Positions 49,664 through 61,439 of a DNA stretch of 64,000 bases are shown piece after piece. Origin of the DNA: Monomorium pharaonis (taxonomy: Eukaryota; Arthropoda; Insecta; Hymenoptera; Formicidae); the NCBI RefSeq assembly GCF_013373865.1, contig NC_050477.1, positions 7,586,869 through 7,650,868 on the forward strand, written 5' to 3'. The number at the start of each line of letters is the position of its first letter. Positions within the stretch are counted from its first letter, which is position 1. The translations under genes and the position numbers were made by a program. The notes beneath the pieces were generated by a model. The model did no database searches, had not been told where the DNA came from, and saw only the letters and a list, made by a program, of their open reading frames with translations.

Positions 49664-52140
49664 CTAGGGTGAAGGGAAAAGGGGAAGACGCGAGCACGCC
49701 GTGTGTAATTTGACGTTTAGCGATTTAAACGTTTGTCTGTGATCACCGCGACGCATCTATAATCTACGCGCGTCCCTCTTTCTCTTTCCTCCCTCCCTGC
49801 CTCCCCTTTTCTCTCATATTCTCTATTTCTTCGGGGGCACCCTGTGCGTGCGCAGCGCACGCATGACGGCCAAGAAGCGCAGCTGCCGCCTCGCCGACCG
49901 GAGGTGAATCCCCCGTGCAGCGTGGCAAACGGAGGATTCACCTTCCCCCCCCCCCCCCGCCCACCCCTTGTTCGTCGTCGTTTACCTCCTTTTTCATCGG
50001 CCGGCGTTCTCTACGCCTGGCGGTGTGCCGGCGCTATCGCCGGTGCAAATCAGGACCTGGGTCTATCCGTAATGGGAGTAGCGTTTTAGTCATCGTGTGT
50101 TCGAGCGGCCCGCCAGACTCCCTCTGGATGGAAATGGAAGTCAAATCACCGGGCCTGTGGGTGCCGCACCACAGCCTAGACCGAACGACCGGTCTCGCCG
50201 AGTGAATGACTACCGAATCTATGCTTATCTCTCTGCGGTCGTGTATTAGGAAACGACGTGGAATCGATCTGAATAAGCTCTGAGGCGGTATTCTTCGTGA
50301 TATCGTCGTTGCTTAATGACGATAAGCGATCCATGGTACCGATGATAGTTGCAGTAAATAAAGAATCTATGTGTGGACAATTTTACGCTTTATATTTTAC
50401 ATTCTGCGATAAATAATCAAAAGATTTTGTCTTTAAATATTGACATTATTTGATTTGAGCTTTCAGGATTGAGCTTCGATAAATACGTGAATGTAAACTT
50501 GGCAGATTTCTCACGCATTTTAATCACTAGCTGGTTCATTTCGTAGAATCGTCCTCGAAGAAAACGAGCGCCTAATCGTTTGCGAGCGACGTGTATGTTT
50601 AAAATTCCAGAAGGCCTCGGTTCTACGAGCGAGCGTTAATTTCTCTCCGTTCATGCGTTTCTCACCGCCAGCTTCCATTCGTGAAGAATAAGCGGCGTCT
50701 ACAAATTTGCTGCAAAACGTTCTCCTCTTCCCTCCCCCCCTTCTCGTCCTTTCTTCCGCCGTTTTTTCAAAAATTTCCTTGACGCCGCTCGCGTTTACCG
50801 AGAGTAGCGACAAAAACATTCGGGCCCGTGAGATACTTCGGCCATCATTGGTCCCGTCAGCGTCATTCCGTGCGCTATGGTGCGCCGGCAATTCGGGGGT
50901 CCGGGAGGCAGAGGGAGGCGACCTGGTTCTCTCGCGACCGTTGGCGTGATACCCTTTTTCGACAACGACCATCCTCGAACGGCCTCGACTCGGTATCACA
51001 CGCTTCCCTCCGCGTCCCCCGTCCGTTCCTCTCCGATGCTCCTTACTTGCCTACCTACCCCTCAATCGCTGCGCGCAGACTTGGGTTCGGTGTAAGTGCG
51101 AATTCCTCCTTTTTCTCTCGTTTCCTTTCGTTGGGCGGACGTGATTACTGGGAGGCCGAGAAGTTCTAAGCTGCTGCCCGTTCCTCCGGAGCACGGACAT
51201 CTTTGCGGAGGAGGAGGAGGAGGAGGAGGAGGAGGAGGAGGAGGAGGAGGAGGAGGAGGAGGAGGAAGAGGCAAAGAAGAAGAAGAAGAAGATGGAGAGG
51301 AAGAAGGAAGAGTTGTTGTGATGCTGTATGGAGAAAGAGCGAAAAGGATGGTTCGGGTAGGACGACGGAATGGGAAGGACGGGGCAAAGGGGCGGGAGAG
51401 AGGAGCAGCAGCGATCGGCGGGAGGGACGGGGGTGTACAAGAGCAGAGGTTACTTTTAATGTCTCGCGTCACGCAGCCCAAGGCACCGTGAGCCTCGCCT
51501 CGTCCTCCTTACTAATTTGGCGCCAATTTCCAGGCAACCTCCCGAGCAAAAACTAACCGAACCATATACCGCTCTCTTCTACTCCCTCCCTCCTTTCCCC
51601 CCCCCTCTTCGCCCCCCCGCACAGTATACGTACACGTGTACCGTGCACTTCGACGCGAGGCTCTGATTAAATGCTACTCCGCCGCGTTCGGAGTCGTTCC
51701 CTCTTCCTCTTTTCTTCCTCTCGCGGTCTTTCCTCTTTCTCCTTCGATGATCACCTTTTCTCTTCCTTTTTCCTCTCTTCTCGTTCTTCCCCTGTCTCTC
51801 GGCGGCGTGGTTTCCCACACTGCGCGGACGATGTGATACGAGACGGCGGTTGCTCGTCGCGCAGCACGTGTGCGTGCCGGAACGGCCACGGAACGACCGG
51901 CGCGTATACACGCGGATGATGCTCCTTTGGCCGTGCCGCTTTCCGCCTCGGATCACCATTTTTCTTCGCCGCCCTCACGGGGCGCGCGCCTTCCCCGGGA
52001 GTCGTTGCGCGCGATCGCGAGACTAAATGTTAAGCACGAACGCCCGGCGCTGGGCGTTCACGCTTACGTGCGCCTATACGCGCACTTCTACGTGAATATC
52101 TCAACTCGATCGGCCGATGCGGAATTTAATTCTTGACCGT
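49663..52140. other. CpG-rich intergenic block with purine/pyrimidine asymmetry
   Basis: CpG-rich DNA with a C12 run near 49946, a (GGA)n core at 51206-51266, purine-rich DNA to about 51440 and pyrimidine-rich DNA at 51560-51800. Multiple frames are open on both strands; all are low-complexity or lack recognisable motifs. Confidence 0.45.
51206..51266. repeat. (GGA)n trinucleotide microsatellite
   Basis: About 20 GGA units followed by AAGAAG-type purine repeats. Because the unit is three bases, all three frames on both strands stay open and give homopolymer-like Gly, Glu or Arg runs on the + strand and Pro, Ser or Leu runs on the minus strand. Confidence 0.95.
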
Positions 52141-54842
52141 CTGCAGAAGCCAATATTACACGATGGGGTAAACTAGCGCTTTGATTGACGGTCATTATTC
52201 TCGGAATTCGAAACTCAATAATAATTTCCTTCGCTCGCATTCGATTTTTATAATTAATTGATTCGATCGTGCATTGGACTCTTCCTTTTGCATCGCCCAA
52301 AAAAAGTTTTTGCTGATATAGATTTCTTAATATTACGACCAAAATGTATCGCTAATTTTTGTATCAGCTAGAATAGAATTTGAAAATTCTGCTTCTATCA
52401 GCTAGATTGATTAGGTGCAATACGTATACGTATCTTAGTATTTGCTAATTATTTATCTATCTCAACTAGATTTTACACACATAATTTTTGTTGAAGTTGC
52501 AAGATCTTTTTTTTGAGTGATCGAATTATATACGCGTGGAGAACTTTTATATGAAACGTTTTTTACGAGATAATTTTTGCGTGAAAAATTATGACCGGGT
52601 AAGCATCATGCAGTAGGTAAGAAAAGCGAGTGCTGATCGGAGTCACTCGTGCAATGTGAAGTACACGATGTACTACACTCGCTCTCAAGTTCCCACGCAA
52701 GTCGGTCTAAGTGACGCCAGAAAGGCGACGCCGCTCGTTGCTCACGAGCACTCGTTGATAATGCCAATCGGTCGGTGGGTTATGCAAATACAAATCTCAG
52801 CGGGCGTCACTTTAATGGCGAGGCGATACGGCGGTACGGCAGCGCGTACGACGTCGGCGACGAAGCGAGAGCTCTTCAGGACCCTGGATAGGCGCGAGGT
52901 ACGAAATCAGGCAGGCTCAAGGTAGGCAGTCAGTCAGTCAGTCAGACCGCTGGTCAGGCAGGGCAGTCAGGACCAGGTCGGAAGAGAGAAGAAGAAGAGA
53001 GAGAGAGAAGGGAACGCTTGGCAGGCATCCATGGGCAGTATATCACGTGGCAAGGATAAGTTTTTGATCGGGCTTCGCTATACGGATGACTCCCTGCTGG
53101 TTGACCTCATCACGCCACGCTATGGGGGTCTTTATAAACCAGCATCGACTGCGCGTATCCTAATCACCTTTTGTCTTAAGCCTGCCAAATTCTTTCTTCG
53201 AGAGAGGGAGCGAGAGAGAGAGACCGGCGCTCTGACCCCTCTGTCGAAGGCACCCGATATCCGTCGCCACCAACGAACGACATAAATCCGAGGAAACTGC
53301 ACGAAAGCACGAACACTCGAGTAAGCGGGCGACTGTGAGCGAATTTTTAACGAGCGTTTTTTTTTTTACATTATCTGAAAAGGAGAGAGGAAAGGAGAGT
53401 TAAGTTGAAAAGATTGCCAATTTTAATATACACGAATAAAATTTAAATAAGGTCGATTGAAATTGGAACTCATACAATCATTAGAAATAAATTGTGATGC
53501 AAAATATAATAATTCCAAATTACTATTTTTTATATAAACAAATTATAATACTTAAAAAATAAAAGTTATTTAAAAATAGCTACATCAAATGTTACTTATT
53601 AATTTTAATTTAGTATTTAGACTTTTACGTAATTTTCTTTAAAAATGACGTTCTCTTGTTCTAATTCTCTAGACATTTATAAGATTCTCCTAAAAAAAAA
53701 AGTATTTTAATTGCTTACATCCTTTCGCACCTCAGGTGCACGTTTATTGAGCTGAATCGATAAAGCGCGAGTGTCTTGTTTCAATGGAGCTGAATCCATC
53801 TTCCGTCAGAATATTTTTTAAGTACAGTTATACAATAAACATGAAGGATGTTGCTGGAGAATAGTTGTCATTGGTTGAATTAAGTAGAGACAATAGAGAC
53901 GTAACGGTTAAATAGGTAATTCTCGGTTGAATGTTCTTCGCTTTGTCGTTAGTTGACGGAATGAATGGACATCATATTTTCCGTCACTTTTAAAAGACGT
54001 TGTCTGCTACCGGCAGATGTCAAGATGTATACACCTTTCGTTAATTTTTCATGAAATATTTTATTATTATGACGTAATATATTATACAAGTTTATTTCTA
54101 CGTTTCAATAAATAAATTAATTGCATTACACATTTTATATAACTTGTGTAAACGAGCGTTTTAACGCGAGAAAATTGCTGAATGTAATGTTTAGCGTTTT
54201 TACAAATCTGACACGTGACATCAAGCATGACTTGTCTGATCTCGATTTACTTTTTTGATATGAAAAATAAAAGGATTCACCCCCTAACGTAGCGTTGAGA
54301 ATTTTTGGGTTTTTACATTGTTGCCTTCACAATGGAGAACAATGGAAAGTTTTAACTCCATAGGAAATTAGTCTCGAACATTGCCGAAGGCATAAGAAGT
54401 TTGCCTCGTTCAGTCGTTCAGACGCAGCGTTGAGTTGAATAGTGCGCTTTAAAAAATTGGATAAAAATATCGATTATTGATAATTACTGATTCTAGCATA
54501 TAATTCACACAATGTGCTTAAATTTAATTTAAATTTAGATTTACAACTTTTATTCGTAATGCATAATGTAATCGCAATGTCATTGATCTATTACCAATAC
54601 AAATATTCACAAAATTGTCAAGTTAATAAATTTATCAGTTTATCATTAACGTTTGAATAAGTTGTTACGTCATAACCAATAAGTAATCATTGTACGAATA
54701 TATGTTACAAAATTTACTTATCTAACGTGTTTGTAACTTGTTTTTTTTTTACTCTTGTCAAAGTGGTCACATGTTCTTCTAGGTTATGCTTCAGTCAATT
54801 AACTGTTTTATTAGCTTTTAAGTAATCGTGAAAGTTATAGTT
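52141..54842. other. CFAP43 upstream region
   Basis: 52140-52600 is AT-rich, 52600-53330 is a GC-richer, promoter-like block, and 53330-54842 is AT-rich with no exon recognised. The GC block holds an ATGCAAAT octamer (52782-52789), a (CAGT)n run (52926-52945) and a TATAAA (53133-53138). The CFAP43 promoter is expected close to 54780. Confidence 0.4.
52782..53138 (+). promoter_or_regulatory. Candidate promoter/enhancer: octamer ATGCAAAT and TATAAA
   Basis: An exact POU-type octamer at 52782-52789 and a TATAAA box at 53133-53138, in one GC-rich block about 1.7 kb upstream of the CFAP43 start. No transcript is evident downstream, and both motifs are short enough to occur by chance. Confidence 0.25.
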
Positions 54843-57800
54843 ATGGACTATAATCAGGTTACGAGTTATTCACCCTGCTGGATACGTGGTAGCAAGATCG
54901 AGGAAATAGTCTGGATCGGCAAGGACGTGCTCGCTTGGTGCACCGGATTATACATCGTATTCTTTCACGTCGTCACGAAGCAGCAGAAGCTGTATTGGTG
55001 TTGGAATAATGCGACCGGCGATGGTGCTCTCTGTATATCCGGTCACGTATCCTCGCCGATCTTCGCCTTCTGCGAGAGATCGCTTAAACCGCGAATCCTC
55101 ATCCTCGAATATCCCTCGATGACGAGAATCTGTGAGTGCGTTGGAGGCTGCGACAGCGGCTATCTGGCGATCGCGTTTACGCCAGACAATTATCTTGTGT
55201 CTTTGGGCTTTTATCCGAACTTCCCAATGATCGTGTGGTGCTGGAGAACGGGAGAGAAGATTGCGATCATCGACACACCTATACGCGACGCGGTTGGCCA
55301 GATGATCAGGATAACTCAAACGGGACGCACCGTCATCGGTCAAATGGGAAAGACCTGCGGGAAATTGCTCACCTGGGAGCTCAACGTTGTCGATAAGATT
55401 GTTATCTTGAAAGGCATATTATTTCGTTATTTCTTATTTTGAAAGACAATTTTAATTTTCACGGATCTCTAATAAAATTACGTTCTACAGTCGAAGGTTC
55501 TAAAATACGTAAAATGTTTTCATTGCGAAGATCACGAGGTAAAACTGCCGAGAGAAGCTGTGGTGCGGGGGATCGATTGGTGCCCGAATACGCCGAACAA
55601 TCCACTGTTGGCCATCACCGACGCGGACGGTCACGTATATTTGAGCAACTACGACGGTACCGACGTTCTCCGTATCGTTTTTTCACAACGTTGCGGGATC
55701 TGCGTGGACATTGAGACACCGGTCGTGTGCTGGTTTCGCGATCATATCATCCTGAGAACGACCTTCTGTCAGATCCGCTATTACAAGAAAGAACCGACCA
55801 CCGACGTCTGGCGCAAGCAATGGCACGTCAAGTCGAACTACAAGCCCAGCATCCTGATCGCGCATCCCTCTAGGAATTGGCTCTTCTATTACACTCTTGA
55901 GGGTTATTTAATGCAGATGGTGTTACCCGAGAACAAGGGCGCCACGCCGACGAGCTATAAGTACTTGCAACACGGGGGTAGGTACCGCTTTGTCGATTTT
56001 TTGTACCCTTGGTGCCATCACCTCGCGGCGACAGACGAGCTCAAGGAACTGACCATTCTCGAGAGCTACAGCGGCAGTGAGGTCTCCAAAGTGGAGCTCG
56101 ATATAGAAGGTGGTATATCGGCTCAAGCTACCCATCCGGATGAACCGTTGATTGTTGTTGTCAGCGATCAGGGTGAAATGACAGTTGTAGGTGTCACTGA
56201 TCCGGAGCATCCAACGATACTGATGTACTTTCGTCTCCAGAGGAATCCTTTAGATCTCGTAAAGTTTTCTCGCTCTGGCAGGTAAGTTTGATAATAAAAC
56301 AATTTATGAATCGATTCTGAAAATTTATTGTTACATTAAAATGTTAAAATAAGTTATTAATAATAATTTGTGTCTGAGAGTTGCCTAATTTTACAACAGT
56401 TTTGACTTTTTTTCTTTATAAAATTGATAAGATGTATGAATTAAAATTATAACAAATCATAACAAGAGAGTTGTTGAATATGTTGACATTAATTCAAATT
56501 AAACACCTGTCTGTCGTTTATAACTGTTAGTTTTCCTAACTACTGTAAGCAGAATTTGCGGTTCTCTGTTACGTGAGTGTTTCCACGTTTCGTTCTTATG
56601 GAGAGCAACAGATATCCTTCTAAATACTCCTTCGCCGAACGTAGGCGCATTGTTTCAACTCGAATTATATACCTCTCGTCGATTTATGTTACCAACAGAT
56701 TTCTGATCGCCGCGCAGAAGGAGACGGGCAATTGCTATTGCGTGAACCCGCAACGCGACGCGCCGTGGAAGGTGTTGGCCCAACTCCAAGCGAAAGGTCG
56801 CCTCGCCGACGTGATGCTGTATGACGACAAGGCGAACGGGTATCTGAAGGTGCTCATACTCCATGTCGAGTACGAAGCGTTCAACTCGGTGGGTCGGCAA
56901 CTGCTCGTGTACGACGTGCCATACTTCCGGGATGCAGGTCAATGTCTGGTTGACGAGATTATTAACATCGTAAAGCTGCCCGCGCTCTTTTACGAGCTGT
57001 GTCACGCGCCTGACGATCCTCGGCAGCTGATAGGATCACCTTATCTCGAACGGCAGTTATACACGCTGAGGCTGCAACGTAGCTTTGAGGATGCAATCTT
57101 GATGGACGCAACGCTGACGGGTCATCATGTGCGGCTCGCTCGCGTCTTCGCCGATCGATGTTGGATCGTCACGTGCGCTCACGATGGACTGGTCATTATT
57201 CGCGACAGATCAATACGGCAGATTGTCGTTGCGGTGCCGATGCATCACAGACTCAACTCGGGCAGCCGAAAGGCGATCGTTAGTTCCGACGGTGATATGA
57301 TAGTCGCTCTTGGTAACGATGGTTCCTTGATTGCGACGCGCGTTCATCGTGAGAGTGAAAAAGTATTAACAATATCGTGATTCCTTTTTTTAAATATTTG
57401 ATTTTTTTACTTTCGCCTCACGACTGACAGTTCCTGTCTTTAGTACAGGAGAGTAAAGCGTCATTGTCAGCGAGTGAAACCAAAAATGTCTATCCAGTGG
57501 ACTGTGAATGGTATGAAAAGCGAAAGGAGAAGATACTCTTGGATTACGCCTCTCTAGGCTTGGAAGTTCGTACCTCGTTGACGCGAACCAGAGTGGACTT
57601 TCCGGCAGCCGGTGAGAAAAAGTTTGCAACCTGGGAGGAATGGCGGCAGAACGAGCAACTGGAAAAAGAAACGAAATTCTACGCCGCGGAGAAGGCGGCC
57701 ATTATGAAAAATCTGAAGACTTTGAAGGCCACCATCAGCCAGCTCCTCGATGCCAACGAAACTTGCTCGGAAATGGAGAGATTACCAGTATCCGCGTTTG

Positions 57801-60800
57801 ACCTGGACAAAGCAGGTCGCGATCAGAAACTGAAGATGGCTGAAGAGGAGCGAGAGAACATACGCATGGAAATGGAACATTTCTGCGCCTCGATGGACCG
57901 CATGGCCAGCTGGCTAAAGGCGACCTTTTGGGATCCGCAGATCGTATTAGGTCGTTCGATATTCTCCTTTCGCGGTGATACGGAGGTAACGAATTATCCG
58001 CTGACCGAGGAGGATCCGTACTTCAAGGAACATTTGCGATGGGCGCAGTTTGCCAGGGATTCATTACGCAAGATGGTCCGTGACACTTTCCAACCGTGGT
58101 GTAGTTACACGGATGATCAACTACAGATGGAATTGAGCAAATTCGTTCAGATGTACCAAGAGAGACAGAGATTAACTCTGCTTTTGGAAGAGGAAGAGCG
58201 CGAGATTGATCCCGAGGAACTAACGGAGCTGCGGGCAGTCGATGGTAGGATAACTTTCTGTTTCTCTGTCACACAATAAATATACATATATGTAAATTTA
58301 AAAATGAATTGCGCTTGAATTTTCTTGGACAACAGCGGTAATACTTTTTTGGGAAAGATTGGTGTTTTGTGTTTCCAAAAGATATTTAATAATTTTAATA
58401 TAAAGCTTTCTTAAAGTTGGAAAAAAAGTTGAATGAAAAGAGAATTTGCAGGAACATAACTGCTGTTTAAAGTTACTTGAAAGAGTACAGAAGTTGTTTG
58501 AGTTGACGAAGTAAAACTTAGAGATATAAATTGAACGTTAGAAAAGGTGAGTTCCAGTTTTACTTCATGTGAAACTGCGAGACTCATGATTTCTCACTTT
58601 GCTCAATTAAAACTTGCTAATCGCCTGACGCTTGTTCGCAGGCATGACAACTCATCGGTTTGTCGAACAATCGCCTTACTATTACTCGCAAATGGAATCC
58701 TACGGATTCGCGCACGTGATGCTGGACGATCGTTATCTGATGCACGACTGCGGCAAGCTCCGTGTTTACTTCAATAGGCTCTTCGATGACATGTATGCAG
58801 CGAAGGAGCGAGAAGTGAATCTGATACAGGAGAGGAACGAACGGATACGTCATATAGACTCCGAGTTGAGGATAATGTTCGGCCAGAGTGTGCCACGGGT
58901 TCCTGTTGATCCGCAGTGGCATCCCAAGGTAAGCACGAGATGCGATCACCGAGTTTCTACCGATTAAAAACTGCAGTCTTATTGCGAATATTGCAAGAAA
59001 AACGTGAATGTTGATATTCTTGTAAATCAAAAGATTTAAGGTAATTTCTTTCACGGAAAAATATATTGCACCAATTAAAAGTATGATTACAGATATTCGA
59101 ACTTGTAATTTTACGGAAAAGAAATTTAAATTATAAATAACTACACAACATTTCTATTTATAAAAATCTGTCAGATTAATAAATTCTTGTTTAAATAATC
59201 AGATGCAAAAACTTGCAGCACGCATTGAGAATTAGTTCTCGAAATAAATTCTTTATAATAAATTTTTAAATAAATTTTCCCGCACAATTTTGAGATTACG
59301 AGTAATAGTAGTTGGGTGCATAATTACGTAAATATGATATCGATTAGGAGAAAGTGGAGAGCATTATTCAGGTGCTTCAACATGAGGTCAAGGCGAAGCC
59401 TTATGTGTCGCCATCGCAGCAGGAAATTCTAGACATTCAAGCAGCGGAAGCTGAACGAATTGAACAATTGTTACTGACCGACGATTTTCGCGAGCGCGCT
59501 TTAATAAAAATGATGGACGGCATGCTGGAGATTCATTGGGAGGACACCATCAAGATAGATGTAAGCAAGCCCGTGTGCATGCTAAAAAAACAACCGGAAC
59601 AGTACACGTCCGATGACATCGCGGCCGTAAGAAAGTACAAAGCGGATGTGGAGACTCTTCAGCAAGAGCGCGAGCGTTACAAAAGAATACTCGAGGCTGA
59701 TTACGTGAAGATTAACGGGCTTCTGCAAGATGGAATCGATAAGTTTGATGCCAAGTTGAACGAATTCTTTCAGGTTTCTTCCCGTCTTTTCGAGATTCTG
59801 GTCTCTAATTATTACTTATCCATTAAGCTATTTTTTTCTTTTAAAATAAATTATAATATTCTTGTAATATTTTATATATACATTTTATTAAGTAATAATT
59901 ATAGTAATTATTACATATGACTAATTTTTTATATATATTGACTTTTTTTATCTACATAATAATTTTAATTTGCTTTTATTGTATACATCGTCTGACTCAG
60001 TGAATTTGTCATATTTTTTTGACAACGCGTAGCTGAAGCTAAGAGTCGAAGCGGCGATAAATCAACTGAAGCTACGACATATTCGCGGTCGTATACGCAA
60101 TCTGGCGCGAATCGAGGCTGTGAGAGAAGACGATAGGATGAAACGGGAGATATTCGAGAGGCAGCGATACGAAAACACATTAAAGCAAAACGTTCAGAAG
60201 CTGCACGACGTCTATCAGGATATGCTTGCGCAACACGATGCCCTCTGCACTAACGAGAAAACGATGGCGAGGAAGCTCCAGCATGAATTCACCGTATTGT
60301 CGAAGGTCAACGTCGAGCTTCTCGGACGGCAATACAAGCGAAGACCACGGGTGTCCTTGAATAACGTCGCTGCTACTGACCTGGTCAATCTTGCGAATTA
60401 CCTTGTAGACGACACAAAGCCAGCTTATTTCCCGGCCGAATGCGAGGATTACTCGAAGATTTTGGAGAGCCTGGACACGCGGCCCAGCGCATTGCCGCAG
60501 TCGATCGAGACGAGTCACTGGCATCATCTGACGCAATTGCGCCGGCAGAGGATTAACGTCGAGCTGAAGATCAAGGCTCGGCAACTGGAAATAACTGCGC
60601 TGGAGCGAACGATCGCCGTATTTGAGAATAAGATCGACACGTGTGAGTCGAGCGTGGCCCTCCTCAAGGATCGATTGAAGACGGCGAGGAACGAGCGGAT
60701 GATACGCGAGCAGGACGCGGAGGTGCAGCTGGTGCTGAAGAGAGGCCAAGTGGAGCTCGAGCTGCGCGGTGAACGGCGCGACGCGGCAAACGCCGTCTTG

Positions 60801-61439
60801 GTGCCGCGCGGTGAAATCGAGAGAGTCAACGAGCACATCCGCGCCGCTGGTGCGCGCAAGCTGAACGCCCTGAAGCGCACGATCGACTTCCGCCACGAGA
60901 TGCTGTCGATCGAATGGGAGCACCGCTGCCTAATGACGAAGTTCAAAGAGTTGGAGGAGGACCTGCATTTTGTAAAAGAAATTACTGTCACCCGAGATAT
61001 GCGTACCTATCTGAAAAGGAGAGCGAAGGGATTACGCGACGATAAAACTGCAATACGTCTCGAGAAGGAGATCGAGACCGCGAAGAAGTCTCTGGATAAA
61101 GCCTTGTCCAAGGAGACTAACAAACTGGAGAACCTCCGACGGAGAATTGCCAACATGAAGAAAAAGAACGCCGAGCTCGACCGAACTATTACCGAGATGA
61201 ACGTGGTAAGATGGGAGCTGGAGTATCAGCGCGACGTCGTCGGAGAGATGAGGCAACGCGAGCACATGGACCGGAAGATGCGTCTCTTCAGGCAACGATC
61301 CGACTTGGTCAGAAGGCTTCAGGACAATTACACTGAGCTCCTGGCGCTGCAGACCGAGCACGAATTGTTGCGACTGCGAACGTATCCCACGTTGGAGTGT
61401 TTCCGGACGTCGGACGATAAGAGTGAAGTATACCAATGA
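54843..61439 (+). CDS. CFAP43: Cilia- and flagella-associated protein 43 (WD-repeat, coiled coil)
   Basis: CFAP43 sits in the axoneme, where with CFAP44 it tethers inner dynein arms; in insects motile-type axonemes occur mainly in sperm and chordotonal neurons. Exons: 54843-55400, 55491-56281, 56699-57362, 57449-58244, 58642-58928, 59348-59773, 60033-61439, giving 1,642 aa, close to the vertebrate length. The N-terminal half is WD/beta-propeller-like; FAFCERSLKPRILILEYPSM matches the start of CFAP43, and KFSRSGR/FLIAAQ joins across intron 2. From exon 4 on it is charged coiled coil, with the conserved YKRRPR motif in exon 7 near LSKVNVELLGRQYKRRPR. The start is the first in-frame ATG, just after an AT-rich upstream region. 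The first donor (ATT/GTTATC) is weak, and intron 3 has alternative donor/acceptor pairs. Assignment to CFAP43 rather than CFAP44 rests on the N-terminal block. Confidence 0.8.

Noticed and set aside
51051..51556. Poly-Gly/Arg/Glu and Ser/Leu/Pro frames
   Set aside because: They are translations of the (GGA)n repeat and flanking purine tracts.
56553..56572. Possible 20-bp microexon in CFAP43 intron 2 with a strong GTGAGT donor
   Set aside because: Its phase does not join to the next exon without a stop; direct joining of 56281 to 56699 gives the conserved SGR-FLIAAQ sequence.
60180..60923. 247-codon minus-strand frame
   Set aside because: It is the antisense shadow of the CFAP43 coiled-coil exon, which has clear family motifs on the + strand.
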